Positions 1 to 10,061 of a stretch of 60,494 nucleotides of DNA are shown piece after piece (the stretch's first letter is position 1; every line of letters begins with the position of its first letter). Source of the stretch: Bacteroidota bacterium. Lineage in GTDB: Bacteria > Bacteroidota > Bacteroidia > Flavobacteriales > Weeksellaceae. The stretch is taken from positions 1 through 60,494 of the forward strand of contig JAFDZI010000006.1 of NCBI GenBank assembly GCA_018266955.1, in the 5' to 3' direction. A program made the translations under genes and the position numbers. Under the pieces are notes generated by a model, which was not told where the DNA came from, did not search any database, and worked only from the letters and a program-made list of their open reading frames with translations.

Positions 1-93
1 CACACTTTTTTGGGACAGTATCCATATTCAATCGGAATTTAATCACAACACAAGCCTGTATTTATCAAATCAACATCGTTGAACCCAATAAAA

Positions 94-119
94 AAGGCAG
101 TCAATAAATTGACTGCCTT
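94..119 (-). terminator. Terminator of the T9SS type A gene
   Basis: This is a perfect 11-bp hairpin (AAGGCAGTCAA, loop TAAA, then its complement). On the minus strand it is followed by a run of T (A-run 91-95 on the plus strand). It lies just past the stop codon at 142. Bases 1-93 contain no gene I can support. Confidence 0.85.
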
Positions 120-141
120 CCTTTATTCATGATTAAAAAGA

Positions 142-2940
142 TTATTTTTTCATTGCTTTAATGGTTTTGGTAGAACCATCTTTGAATTCCAAAGTAAGAA
201 GATACATTCCAGTTTTCAAATCACCCAATTGCAATTCATTGCTCGGTTTATTGATGGTTTTAACTAATCTACCAGAAGCATCCGCCACAGTGATTGTCTT
301 TACATTTTTCACATCAGAGATGGTCAAAACATCAGCAAATGGATTAGGGTAAATTTTGATTCCTTCTTTTGCATTCGCCAATTCAGAGGTTCCCATTGTA
401 GAAGTTACAACATGAATATCATCTACATACAAATTGTATTGATTGGTATCCGAATACACATTGAAACCGAAATAATACACTCCTGTACTTGGAGCAGTAA
501 AATTATATGATCCTGTTTGTTTCGCATTTTGATTAATGTTTGGCAAATCTACAATTTGATTGGTCATAGAAGCCGCATTTGCAGTTGTTCCGTAGGCAAC
601 TTTTAACTTCTCAATATAAGTATTTGAATTATTTCCATAACTAAATTCTATAGCATAAGTTTGCCCGCCAACAAGGTTAATTCCTTGAGTATAGAACCAT
701 GCATTTGCCGGATTGGATCCGTTATAACCATATTTCAAAGCATTGCTTGTAAAACCAGAACCAGGATTATTGGCAACAACCCAATTATTACCGGTACCCA
801 CATTTTGATTAGAAGTACAATTTGGCAATGCAGGCGCTACAGCTGTTTCGAAATCCATTGTATAAGGTACAGAAGCAGCACCACAACTCGTATATACAGC
901 AATAGGGCCAGTCCAAGCACTTAATTCTGTAGCCGAACAATTGGATCTTACCCAAACAAAATATTGTGTATTCTCGGTTAAGCCAGTTACAGTATATGTT
1001 GATTGTGTATTTGGAACGGTAGCCGTTGGTGTTGAAGTTGCCGTAGGAGGCGTATTCGAAGTTGATGAATAGACATCATAACCAATTCCAGGAGCTGTTG
1101 CTGGTGCTACCCAAGACACATCTACGGAATTTACAGTAGCTCCAGTAGAAGTAATTGAATTAGGCTCCACACAAGATCCAGCTTCTTCAATAGAAATATC
1201 ATCCAAAGAAATATACCAAGGAGAACTATTCATAAATCCTTTGATTCCCACAAAATAAGTTCCGGTAGTTGCTGGAGTAAAGTTTCCTGACAACTTCTGA
1301 TAATCTCCACTGATGATTCCTGTTTCTGCAACAATAGTATTGGTCATTGCCGCATCTGTAGCGTTATCACCAAAAGCAACTTTAACATTTGAGTTGGTTG
1401 CAACGGCACCATCTTGTCTGGCATAAGCCGTAAACTTATAAGTTGTACCTCCGGTTAATTGAACAGGAATAAACAACCAACGAGTATTGCTATATTTCAA
1501 GAAAGCATTCCATGCACCCGTTCTTGGTGTTCTATTGTAATCGGTAAAAGTATTATTAGCAGTCCATGGATTAGTTCCAGTTGTAGCTGCTTGCACAAGA
1601 CAACCTCCCACCATCATATTATGAGTATATCCAGATTCAAAACCTTCAAAATAAGGGATGGTATAAGGAGTACACACAGTGGTAAAGACTCTTTCTACAC
1701 ATGATTGAGATGTTGAACTTCCTACATACGCATTGATGGTATAATAATAATTGGTACTATTTGCTAAAGGCGTAGCAAATGTATAAGAAGTTGCATTCCC
1801 TACATCTACACCCCCTACAACATCACTTGCACCTGGAGAACTTCCTACAGTTACAGTATAACCTGTAGCACCCGTTACTGCATCCCAAGTAATTATTGGA
1901 GTTAATGATTGTCCATTGGCATTGTTCGCTGGTAAAGTTACCGTAGGACAAGGAACATCCATAGTGGTAAATTGAGTTTCTGTACAACCCGTTGCTGTAC
2001 CAATTGCATTTTTAGGCAAAATTGTTACATAATAAGTTGTAGTATAACTTAATGGAGTCCCTGCAGGAATGGTATAGTTACTTGTTGTAACCTCAACACC
2101 ATTAACAATATCGGTAGCGCCAGGAGTAGTCCCTACATTAACCAAATATGAAGAAGCTGCATTGTTGGTTACCCAAGTAATATTAGGCGTTACCGACACA
2201 CCAGTAGCATTGTTTGCAGGTGAACTAATTGTTGTACATGCTGGAGGAGTAGTTAGAGGCGCAACTATTCCGCCTTCAAATCTAATCTGAGCTACGGCAT
2301 TTGTTCGAGATCCCGAAGGTGGACTAGCCGGATCTATATTGTTCGTATCCTGATATTTATAAATTGCCTTATTTCCTGTTGATGGAGCCAATGTATAGCC
2401 TGCCCAACTCGGACTATTGCCATAACTCGGCGTATTTTCATCCACCGCAATTACTAAATTCTGTGTAGAATCCCATGTAAATGGTGTATTTAGGGTAATT
2501 TCCACCCATTCGTTTGCATTAAGATTATCGGGTAGAGTACCATTAAATACCTGAGTTAAAGAAGTAGAAGGAACCCAATCGGTATTGGAGGAGAAATTAT
2601 CCTTCGTTGTATTGGCCATGTAAATAACCAAATCTTTCCATTTAGCAGTAGAAACAGCCACCGTAGGTTTGTACTTAATTTTGGTAATTGTCCCCGCCTG
2701 TCCTCCATTGGCAACTATCTCTGCACTGGTATAAATGGTTTGGGTATAATTATAGTCATACAAATAATAAAGTGGCAAATACGATTGTGTACTTGTTCCA
2801 CTTCCCAACTGCAATACCTGCGCATTAACATCTACTCCTGTAAATAGAGCAGATAGCGCCAAAGCAGCTCCCAAAGCTTTCGCTTTCCATGGAGACTTTG
2901 TCGTCTTTTCCTTTTTGAAAAAGGTAATTGTTTTCTTCAT
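142..2940 (-). CDS. T9SS type A sorting domain secreted protein with Fn3 and jelly-roll domains
   Basis: A 932-aa exported protein. The N-terminus is basic, with a hydrophobic stretch ending in VNAQ near residue 41, which is a signal peptide. A beta-rich region to about 225 is followed by two fibronectin-type-III-like repeats (about 230-420) containing SPANNATGVSVTP-type strands. Then come a MAM-like 'choice-of-anchor J' domain (FEGFESGY), another Fn3 domain, and a second anchor-J domain. The C-terminal 80 residues (IKIYPNPFADVLTI ... GMYLLTL ... KTIKAMKK) are a classic type A Por secretion signal. By family knowledge, the protein crosses the outer membrane through the type IX system and is released or attached to the cell surface. 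An adhesive or matrix role is inference, since no catalytic domain is visible. It is transcribed alone, with its own promoter and terminator. Confidence 0.9.
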   Translation of the reverse strand: MKKTITFFKKEKTTKSPWKAKALGAALALSALFTGVDVNAQVLQLGSGTSTQSYLPLYYLYDYNYTQTIYTSAEIVANGGQAGTITKIKYKPTVAVSTAKWKDLVIYMANTTKDNFSSNTDWVPSTSLTQVFNGTLPDNLNANEWVEITLNTPFTWDSTQNLVIAVDENTPSYGNSPSWAGYTLAPSTGNKAIYKYQDTNNIDPASPPSGSRTNAVAQIRFEGGIVAPLTTPPACTTISSPANNATGVSVTPNITWVTNNAASSYLVNVGTTPGATDIVNGVEVTTSNYTIPAGTPLSYTTTYYVTILPKNAIGTATGCTETQFTTMDVPCPTVTLPANNANGQSLTPIITWDAVTGATGYTVTVGSSPGASDVVGGVDVGNATSYTFATPLANSTNYYYTINAYVGSSTSQSCVERVFTTVCTPYTIPYFEGFESGYTHNMMVGGCLVQAATTGTNPWTANNTFTDYNRTPRTGAWNAFLKYSNTRWLFIPVQLTGGTTYKFTAYARQDGAVATNSNVKVAFGDNATDAAMTNTIVAETGIISGDYQKLSGNFTPATTGTYFVGIKGFMNSSPWYISLDDISIEEAGSCVEPNSITSTGATVNSVDVSWVAPATAPGIGYDVYSSTSNTPPTATSTPTATVPNTQSTYTVTGLTENTQYFVWVRSNCSATELSAWTGPIAVYTSCGAASVPYTMDFETAVAPALPNCTSNQNVGTGNNWVVANNPGSGFTSNALKYGYNGSNPANAWFYTQGINLVGGQTYAIEFSYGNNSNTYIEKLKVAYGTTANAASMTNQIVDLPNINQNAKQTGSYNFTAPSTGVYYFGFNVYSDTNQYNLYVDDIHVVTSTMGTSELANAKEGIKIYPNPFADVLTISDVKNVKTITVADASGRLVKTINKPSNELQLGDLKTGMYLLTLEFKDGSTKTIKAMKK

Positions 2941-2960
2941 ATACTTATTTTTTTGTCCGT

Positions 2961-2990
2961 CAAATATACATCATTATGCAATATAAACAA
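2961..2990 (-). promoter_or_regulatory. Promoter of the T9SS type A gene
   Basis: Reading the minus strand, TATATTTG (2968-2961) matches the Bacteroidota -7 consensus TAnnTTTG. A TTG at 2990-2988 lies 19 bp upstream, as expected for the -33 element. The start codon follows the box by 20 nt. Confidence 0.7.
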
Positions 2991-3086
2991 CAATATCTTT
3001 AAACAAATATAGAATCCAATACAAACATCATAAAAGAACAATAAAATCCCAACTAAGTTCTATTTTCAAAAACCTCCTACAAATTC

Positions 3087-6000
3087 TCAATTTAAGTAAA
3101 ATTCATACTGCTGTGTCTGACTTAGCATTTCAAGTATTTCTCCATTTAATCGGATATGGCATTGCAAGGAAACCAATTCTATTTGGCTTTCATCTTCGGG
3201 GTTTCTAATGGTAAACGACAATTGATGTTTTCCTTCGGCGTTTGAAAAATTTTCTTTAAAAAAATCAATATCTTTTGGTCTAAGATCATTAACATCCATC
3301 ACCAAAGACAGGCTTTTAGCAAACTGATCAAAAGCTTCTTTTAATTCAAAAACATCGACTACATTAATAAAAACTCGACCATCATTGAGCACCGCATATT
3401 TTAATTTGAATATCAAAAATCGTTGAAGATCAATTTTATCTCTTAATCGCATATAGTCTTTATCTCCTAAACGAAAGGAACAGCTCCCACTATAATCCTC
3501 CAAAGTAACAAAGGCTATCTTTTCTCCGCTCATTCTACCATCTCTCACAGTGTATTCCGTTACCAATCCCGCCACCATATATTCAGCACCTTTATCTTTC
3601 ATCGCTTGTTTTTCTTTCCAAGAAAGCGAAGGATCATTGAACAACTCCGCTTGTTTGGCTATAATAGAAGAGTCCCGAAAAGCTTCCACTTCATCCAAAT
3701 CCAAAAAATTAAACTTTCCTTTAGGCTCTGCCTTTTTCACTTCTTCTTCCATTACCTCTCCCCCTTCAACATCAAATTCATCTGCGATAAGTTCTGTTAA
3801 TAATTCATCGGAATCCACCGATTCTATGGGTAAAACATTAATTTCATCCGTCGGATTATCATTTAATTTACTTTCTAAAATCGCTTTTTTACTGAGCAAA
3901 CCTTTAATGAACTGAAACTGATACTTAAACTCATCTAAAGGATGTGCAGAAAGGTAAAAACCAATAATTTCTCTTTCTTTATTGAGTTTAAACATATTTT
4001 GCCATTCAGGAGCCGGGTTTATTTTTGGCTGTTCTATCTTTACCTCATCTGCAAAATCTGCAAATAAGGATGTTTCCATATCATTTTTAGACTCTTGAAA
4101 ACTTTGCCCGTACTTCAATAACCTTTCCAAGGTAGATTTCCCTGAAGTGTCTGGCTCAAAATATTGCGCTCTATTGTATTGATCGGTCTCATCGAAAGCC
4201 CCAGCAATTACCAAACTTTCCACTACCCTTTTATTCACCTGCGATGAAGGTACTCTTTCGAAAAAATCAAAAATATTTTTATATTTTTCCGTCTTTCTGG
4301 TTTCTACAATGGCTTCACTTGGTCCTTCACCAATTCCTTTAATTGCACCCAACCCAAATCGAATTTGCCCTTTGTCATTTACCGAAAAAGCATACTGACT
4401 CTCGTTGACATCAGGTCCCAAAACATCCACTCCCATACTTTGGCAATCCTCCATAAAAAGGGTGATTTGCTTGGTATTGTTAATGTTATTACTCATTACA
4501 CTCGCCATATATTCCGCTGGGTAATTTGCTTTTAAATAGGCGGTATGATATGCAATAAGCGCATAACAAGTAGAGTGTGATTTATTGAAGGCATATTCCG
4601 CAAAAGCTTCCCAGTCCTTCCATATTTTGTTTAGTTTTTCTTCATTTAAATTATTTTTTCTCCCGCCTTCCAAAAAGAGTGGAAACATCTTATCCAATAC
4701 ATCTTTTTGTTTTTTCCCCATTGCTTTCCTTAATGTATCGGCTTGGCCTTTGGTAAAATTGGCCAATTTCTGGGAAAGCAACATAACCTGCTCTTGGTAC
4801 ACGGTAATCCCATAGGTTTCTTTAAGATACTCTTCATTTTCCGGGAGGTCATACACAATTTCTTCTAAGCCGTGCTTTCGGTTGATGAAATTTGGAATAT
4901 ACTTTATTGGCCCTGGTCTGTACAAGGCATTCATTGCAATTAAATCCGCAAAAACGGTCGGTTTTAGTTCGCGCATATATTTTTGCATTCCCGGACTTTC
5001 ATATTGGAAAATCCCTATGGTCCTCCCTTCTTTAAACAATTGGTAGGTTTTGGCATCGTCCAACGGAATTTCATCTGGGTTAATGTCCACATTATGTCGG
5101 TCTTTCACCAATTGAATTGCGTGTTTAATAATGGTAAGCGTCCTTAGTCCCAAAAAGTCCATTTTTAACAATCCTGCACTTTCTGCCACCGAGTTATCAA
5201 ACTGAGAAACCAAAATATCTGCATCTTTAGCAGCCGTGGTTATCGGAACTAAATTGGAAATATCTTCAGGGGTAATAATAACACCACAAGCATGGATCCC
5301 TGTATTCCGAATACATCCTTCCATTTTTTGAGCAGAAGCCAAAACTTGATGTCGGGCATCGGTTTTATCATTCAGAATGGCCTTCATTTCATCCACCAAC
5401 TGCTTATCTTCATCCCCCAATTTATCGTACTTTGACAATGCTTTAGCAATATTCATCCCGGGTGTTGAAGGGATCAATTTCGCAATATTATTGGTGTCGG
5501 GAATTGGAACATCCAACACCCTTCCAGCATCTTTAATGGCCGACTTACCTCCCAAAACCGAGTAGGTAATAATCTGAGCCACATTCATCTTTCCGTATTT
5601 TTCCACCACCCATTTAATGATTTTATCCCGACCTTCGTCATCAAAATCGATATCAATATCGGGCATGGAAACCCTTTCCGGATTCAGGAATCTCTCAAAA
5701 AGCAAATCGTATTTGATAGGATCTACATTGGTAATCCCAATGCAATAAGCCACGGCAGAACCCGCTGCAGACCCCCTTCCTGGACCAACCCAAACCCCCA
5801 TATTTCGGGCTTCATTACAAAAATCCTGTACAATAAGAAAATATCCAGGATATCCTGTATTGGCAATTACCGACAATTCAAAATCCAGCCTTTCTTCAAT
5901 TTCAGGAGTTATAACATCATATTTTGTACGAGCTCCTTCATAAGTTAAATGCCTCAAATACGCATTTTCTCCTCGTTTTCCCCCATCCAATTTATCTTGT

Positions 6001-7721
6001 TGGTCCTGGAACTCCATTGGAATATCAAATTCCGGAAGGAGCACATCTCTTTTTAGTTGGTAAGGCTCAAATTTTTGTATTAATTCTGAATATGCTTCAA
6101 AAGCTTGAGGATAAGAATGAAAAACCTGTTGTAATTCTTTTCGATTTTTTATGAAATACTCTTGCGTTAGTAGTCCTCTTCTTCTACCAAAGCCTTTACC
6201 AATTTCTGTGGACAATTTCTCACCATCCTTTATACAAGAAACAATATCCTGTATATTGGCATCCGTTTGACTAGTGTAGAATGTTTCGTTCTGAGCCAAT
6301 ATTTTCACCTGATATTTTTCTGCCCATTTTAACAAGACAGCGTTTACAAATTCTTCTTCCGCTAAGCCGTGATTTTGAATTTGAACATAAAAATCAGCAC
6401 CAAAGGTTTCTTTCCACCACAAGAAAAGCTCCTCTCCTTTTTGCTCTCCAAATTCCAAAATAGTTGCAGGAATATCTCCAGCAATACCCGAAGTTACGGC
6501 AATTAAATCTTCTTTATACTCCGCAATCATCGCTCTAGAAATCCTAGGCACACCAAAATAAAACCCATGGAGAAATCCCAAACTTGAAAGCTTGGTTAAA
6601 TTTTTATATCCTTTAAAATTCTTAGCCAAAAGCACCATTTGGGTTCTTCTATCGGGATCGTCTTTGGTAAATTGCTTTTGCTCTGGTCGGTCAGAAATAT
6701 AAAATTCTGAACCCAAGATAGGAATCAACGGTTTTTTATTGAGCAACTGAAAATCATCCTCTGTTTTCTCTTCCTTAGATTCAATTTCAGCAATTTTCTT
6801 TTTTAAATCTCCATTGTATTTTTCTATCTCAGAAACAAATTTAAAAGCCCCCATCAAATTCCCTAAATCTACCAGTCCTACGGCAGGAAAATTTTGTTCA
6901 CCAGCAATTTTAACCAATGCAGAAAGGCTCGTTGTTGCTTGTAAAGACGAAAAAATGGAATGATTATGAAAATTAAAATAATCACCCATTTGAATTTCCA
7001 CATCAGAAACCGTACCCGATAGACTCGATTTCTTTTTAGAATCTTCTACCTGTCGCCGGATAACGATATCAAAAGGCTCAATAGGTTGCGTATGAAATTC
7101 TTGGTATTTTTTGAGTACTTCGATGCTGGTTTTCAGGCTTTCTACTGGGATAATCCCTATCCTCATCATTTCAAAGAAAACTTGTGCCGTCGCATTTACA
7201 TCTGCCGCAGCATTGTGTGCTTCTTCAAACTGATGTCCATATAATTTCTCATACAGTTCTGAAAGCTTAGGGCTTTTGTATCGCCCACCTTTACCTCCCG
7301 ATAACTGGCAATAATCCGTTCCCAAAATCATGGTATCAGCACTTGGCAAGGTCTCCAAAACATTCTTCAGTCCTTTTCTAAAAAATTCAGCACCTATAAT
7401 ATTATAATCAAAAACTATATTATGCCCAGCTCCCACTCTGGTTTTCTTCACAACCTCAGAAAACTCCAGCAATACCTCCATAAGATCTCGTCCATGTTCA
7501 TGAGCCATTTGGGTAGAAATCCCATGAATTTTTGTTACATTAAACGGAATATCGTATCCTTCCGGCTTTATGATGTAGTCTTGATTTTCTATTAAATTCC
7601 CTTCATCATCATGCAATTGCCAAGCAATTTGTACCATTCTAGGCCAATTGTCGGAGTCGGATAAGGGAGCATTAAAATTTTTCGGCAAACCGGTCGTTTC
7701 AGTATCAAAAATCAAGTACAT
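3087..7721 (-). CDS. dnaE: DNA polymerase III alpha subunit with fused N-terminal 3'-5' exonuclease
   Basis: The replicative polymerase catalytic subunit, 1544 aa. Residues 1-190 are a DEDDh exonuclease like DnaQ/epsilon. ExoI is FDTETTGLP, ExoII is GHNIVFDYN near 100, and the ExoIII core is HNAAAD. A PHP domain follows from about 250 (FNFHNHSIFSS). Its usual TDHG metal motif reads VDLGN here, so it looks inactive. The polymerase core includes GPGRGSAAGS, the catalytic PDIDIDFDDEGRD near residue 686, KMDFLGLRTL and FNKSHSTCYA. An OB-fold follows near 1380 (VAGLVTEYTVRDGRMSGEKIAFVTLED, quoted in part from a longer match). DnaE with a fused exonuclease is known from Bacteroidota; about 1200 aa is the usual size without it. 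It is transcribed alone. Confidence 0.97.
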   Translation of the reverse strand: MYLIFDTETTGLPKNFNAPLSDSDNWPRMVQIAWQLHDDEGNLIENQDYIIKPEGYDIPFNVTKIHGISTQMAHEHGRDLMEVLLEFSEVVKKTRVGAGHNIVFDYNIIGAEFFRKGLKNVLETLPSADTMILGTDYCQLSGGKGGRYKSPKLSELYEKLYGHQFEEAHNAAADVNATAQVFFEMMRIGIIPVESLKTSIEVLKKYQEFHTQPIEPFDIVIRRQVEDSKKKSSLSGTVSDVEIQMGDYFNFHNHSIFSSLQATTSLSALVKIAGEQNFPAVGLVDLGNLMGAFKFVSEIEKYNGDLKKKIAEIESKEEKTEDDFQLLNKKPLIPILGSEFYISDRPEQKQFTKDDPDRRTQMVLLAKNFKGYKNLTKLSSLGFLHGFYFGVPRISRAMIAEYKEDLIAVTSGIAGDIPATILEFGEQKGEELFLWWKETFGADFYVQIQNHGLAEEEFVNAVLLKWAEKYQVKILAQNETFYTSQTDANIQDIVSCIKDGEKLSTEIGKGFGRRRGLLTQEYFIKNRKELQQVFHSYPQAFEAYSELIQKFEPYQLKRDVLLPEFDIPMEFQDQQDKLDGGKRGENAYLRHLTYEGARTKYDVITPEIEERLDFELSVIANTGYPGYFLIVQDFCNEARNMGVWVGPGRGSAAGSAVAYCIGITNVDPIKYDLLFERFLNPERVSMPDIDIDFDDEGRDKIIKWVVEKYGKMNVAQIITYSVLGGKSAIKDAGRVLDVPIPDTNNIAKLIPSTPGMNIAKALSKYDKLGDEDKQLVDEMKAILNDKTDARHQVLASAQKMEGCIRNTGIHACGVIITPEDISNLVPITTAAKDADILVSQFDNSVAESAGLLKMDFLGLRTLTIIKHAIQLVKDRHNVDINPDEIPLDDAKTYQLFKEGRTIGIFQYESPGMQKYMRELKPTVFADLIAMNALYRPGPIKYIPNFINRKHGLEEIVYDLPENEEYLKETYGITVYQEQVMLLSQKLANFTKGQADTLRKAMGKKQKDVLDKMFPLFLEGGRKNNLNEEKLNKIWKDWEAFAEYAFNKSHSTCYALIAYHTAYLKANYPAEYMASVMSNNINNTKQITLFMEDCQSMGVDVLGPDVNESQYAFSVNDKGQIRFGLGAIKGIGEGPSEAIVETRKTEKYKNIFDFFERVPSSQVNKRVVESLVIAGAFDETDQYNRAQYFEPDTSGKSTLERLLKYGQSFQESKNDMETSLFADFADEVKIEQPKINPAPEWQNMFKLNKEREIIGFYLSAHPLDEFKYQFQFIKGLLSKKAILESKLNDNPTDEINVLPIESVDSDELLTELIADEFDVEGGEVMEEEVKKAEPKGKFNFLDLDEVEAFRDSSIIAKQAELFNDPSLSWKEKQAMKDKGAEYMVAGLVTEYTVRDGRMSGEKIAFVTLEDYSGSCSFRLGDKDYMRLRDKIDLQRFLIFKLKYAVLNDGRVFINVVDVFELKEAFDQFAKSLSLVMDVNDLRPKDIDFFKENFSNAEGKHQLSFTIRNPEDESQIELVSLQCHIRLNGEILEMLSQTQQYEFYLN

Positions 7722-7810
7722 ACGCTAAAAGAATTTCGGTAAAATTAGTATAAAGGATGTTAAAAAAAAAGTTATAAATTAAGAAAATACATCTTCGGAA
7801 AATCCTTGGA

Positions 7811-7847
7811 CACCTCTAAAAAAGATAAAACATTCACCTCTAAAAAA
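7811..7847 (+). repeat. Two 13-bp direct repeats upstream of the E1 gene
   Basis: CACCTCTAAAAAA occurs at 7811-7823 and again at 7835-7847. The period is 24 bp, close to two helical turns. The pair lies 42-78 bp upstream of the -7 box at 7889, a position compatible with an activator or repressor site. No protein is assigned. Confidence 0.45.
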
Positions 7848-7888
7848 AACAGCACAAAATAAAATTCTCATTATAAGCACAAAATAAT

Positions 7889-7896
7889 TATTTTTG
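7889..7896 (+). promoter_or_regulatory. Promoter -7 box of the E1 gene, predicting a leaderless mRNA
   Basis: TATTTTTG is an exact TAnnTTTG match. Only 6 nt separate it from the ATG at 7903, so transcription should start at or within a few bases of the start codon. No clear TTG -33 element is visible. Confidence 0.6.
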
Positions 7897-7902
7897 CTTA
7901 CT

Positions 7903-9975
7903 ATGGAAATCAAAAGAGAAACAATAACAAAAGACATTCTGCTAAAAGCCTATCACCACATGATGTTGGCAAAAGCCATGGCAGATATTTACGAAGAAAA
8001 CAGAAATATTACCAAATATGTTCACTCCACTTCCAGAGGTCACGAAGCCATACAATTGGCCACAGCCTATCAATTATTAAAGGAAGATTGGGTATCGCCT
8101 TATTATCGAGACGAAAGTTTACTACTGGGCATAGGATTCGAACCTTACCGACTCATGCTACAATTATTAGCTAAAGCAGACGATCCTTTCTCCAATGGCA
8201 GATCATATTACTCCCATCCTTCCAGCAGAGAAGAAGACAAACCCAAAATCATACATCAAAGTTCAGCAACAGGCATGCAAAGCATCCCCACTACTGGCAT
8301 TGCACAAGGTTTGAAATACATTCAAGAATTTAATTTACACAATTTCGAAAACAACCCTGTTGTCATTTGCAGCTTGGGAGACAATTCGGTAACAGAAGGC
8401 GAAGTAGCAGAAGCTTTTCAGTTTGCCGCATTGCATCAGTTACCAATTATTTTCTTGGTACAAGATAACGATTGGGGAATTTCCGTAACCAAAGAAGAAG
8501 CCAGAACTTCTGATGCCTACGACTACGCTGCTGGTTTCGTAGGCCTGAACAGAATGAAAGTAGATGGAACCGATTTTGTAGCAAGCTATCAAGCAATGCA
8601 AGAAGCCGTCAACTTTGTACGGACAGAAAGAAAGCCGATGCTCGTTTGTGCTAAAACCGTATTAATTGGCCATCACACCTCTGGAGTAAGAAGAGAATTT
8701 TACCGAGATGAAGCTGATTTGGAAAAACACCGAGCGCAAGATCCTGGCAAGAAACTATTCAATTACTTGTTGGAAAACGGCATTGAAGAAGAACAATTAA
8801 AACAAATAGAAAAAAAGGCAAGACTAGAAATAGAACAAGCATTTGAAAAAGCTTGTGCAGCAGAAGATCCTCGACCAGAAACTGTGGAAGATTTCGTTTT
8901 TGCCCCTAGCCCTATCACCGAAGAAACCGGCACTAGAGTTCCGGAAGGCGTTACCGAAAAAATTGTTATGGTAGATGCCGCCATACATGCCATACAAGAG
9001 ATAATGTGGAAACATCCCGAAGCTTTATTGTACGGGCAAGATGTAGGGGCAAGAATTGGAGGTGTTTTCAGAGAAACGGTAACTCTAGGAAGTAAATTTG
9101 GAGAAAAAAGAGTCTTCAATACCGCCATCCAAGAAGCCTACATCATTGGTTCCACCGTGGGCATGAGCGCTGTAGGTTTAAAACCAATTGTTGAAGTACA
9201 ATTTGCCGATTACATCTACCCTGGCATCAACCAATTAATTACAGAAATCTCCAAATCCTCCTACCTGAGTGGCGGAAAATTCCCTGTAAGCAACATTATC
9301 CGAGTTCCCATCGGTGCATACGGAGGAGGAGGCCCGTACCACAGCGGAAGTGTAGAAAGTATATTAGCCAATATAAAAGGAATAAAAATAGCCTACCCAA
9401 GCAATGCCGCGGACTTTAAAGGTTTATTAAAAGCAGCATATTACGATCCAAACCCAGTAATTATGCTGGAACACAAAGGATTGTACTGGAGCAAAGTTCC
9501 TGGAACAGAGGATGCTAAGACCATAGAGCCTGCTGAAGATTACATTTTACCCTTTGGAAAAGCCAATACAATTATTTCCGCTGATGAAAACGAAATTAAC
9601 AAAGGAAGAACTTTGGTTATCATCACTTACGGAATGGGTGTTTACTGGGCAAAAGAAGCTGTAAAATCCTTTGGAAACAGAGTGGAAGTCATCGATATAA
9701 GAACCTTAATTCCTTTAGATGAAGAGTTTATTTTTGAAAGAGTTAAAGCACATGGGAAATGCATTGTTCTCACCGAAGAACAAATACAAAACTCTTTTGC
9801 AGAAGCATTGGCTTATCGCATTTCCAATCAATGTTTCAGATATTTAGACGCTCCCGTTGAAGCTATGGGCTCATTAAATTTACCGGCTGTACCTATCAAT
9901 TTGGTCTTAGAAAAAGAAATGCTTCCAAATGCTGAAAAATTAAGTTTGACAATCAGTAAATTATTAAACAATTAA
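7903..9975 (+). CDS. 2-oxo acid dehydrogenase E1, fused alpha and beta subunits
   Basis: A thiamine-diphosphate-dependent 2-oxo acid decarboxylase of 690 aa, probably the branched-chain type. It feeds a lipoyl E2 partner that is not in this window. Residues 1-330 form the alpha half. The ThDP motif starts GDNSVTEGEVAEAF near 159 and ends VQDND, so it is GDN...ND rather than the usual GDG...NN. Residues from about 346 (VTEKIVMVDAAIHAIQEIM) form the beta half, ending in a transketolase C-terminal domain (LVIITYGMGVYWAKEA, DIRTLIPLD). Fused E1 is common in Bacteroidota. I chose the ATG at 7903 because a TTG three codons upstream overlaps the promoter box. Substrate (branched-chain or pyruvate) cannot be settled by eye. 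Confidence 0.9.
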   Translation: MEIKRETITKDILLKAYHHMMLAKAMADIYEENRNITKYVHSTSRGHEAIQLATAYQLLKEDWVSPYYRDESLLLGIGFEPYRLMLQLLAKADDPFSNGRSYYSHPSSREEDKPKIIHQSSATGMQSIPTTGIAQGLKYIQEFNLHNFENNPVVICSLGDNSVTEGEVAEAFQFAALHQLPIIFLVQDNDWGISVTKEEARTSDAYDYAAGFVGLNRMKVDGTDFVASYQAMQEAVNFVRTERKPMLVCAKTVLIGHHTSGVRREFYRDEADLEKHRAQDPGKKLFNYLLENGIEEEQLKQIEKKARLEIEQAFEKACAAEDPRPETVEDFVFAPSPITEETGTRVPEGVTEKIVMVDAAIHAIQEIMWKHPEALLYGQDVGARIGGVFRETVTLGSKFGEKRVFNTAIQEAYIIGSTVGMSAVGLKPIVEVQFADYIYPGINQLITEISKSSYLSGGKFPVSNIIRVPIGAYGGGGPYHSGSVESILANIKGIKIAYPSNAADFKGLLKAAYYDPNPVIMLEHKGLYWSKVPGTEDAKTIEPAEDYILPFGKANTIISADENEINKGRTLVIITYGMGVYWAKEAVKSFGNRVEVIDIRTLIPLDEEFIFERVKAHGKCIVLTEEQIQNSFAEALAYRISNQCFRYLDAPVEAMGSLNLPAVPINLVLEKEMLPNAEKLSLTISKLLNN

Positions 9976-10061
9976 AAGAAAATACAAATTATATTGAGAT
10001 AATTTAAATAAATTTCAAAATAATTAGTATTTTTACCACGATTTTATAACAAGATAAGGAC

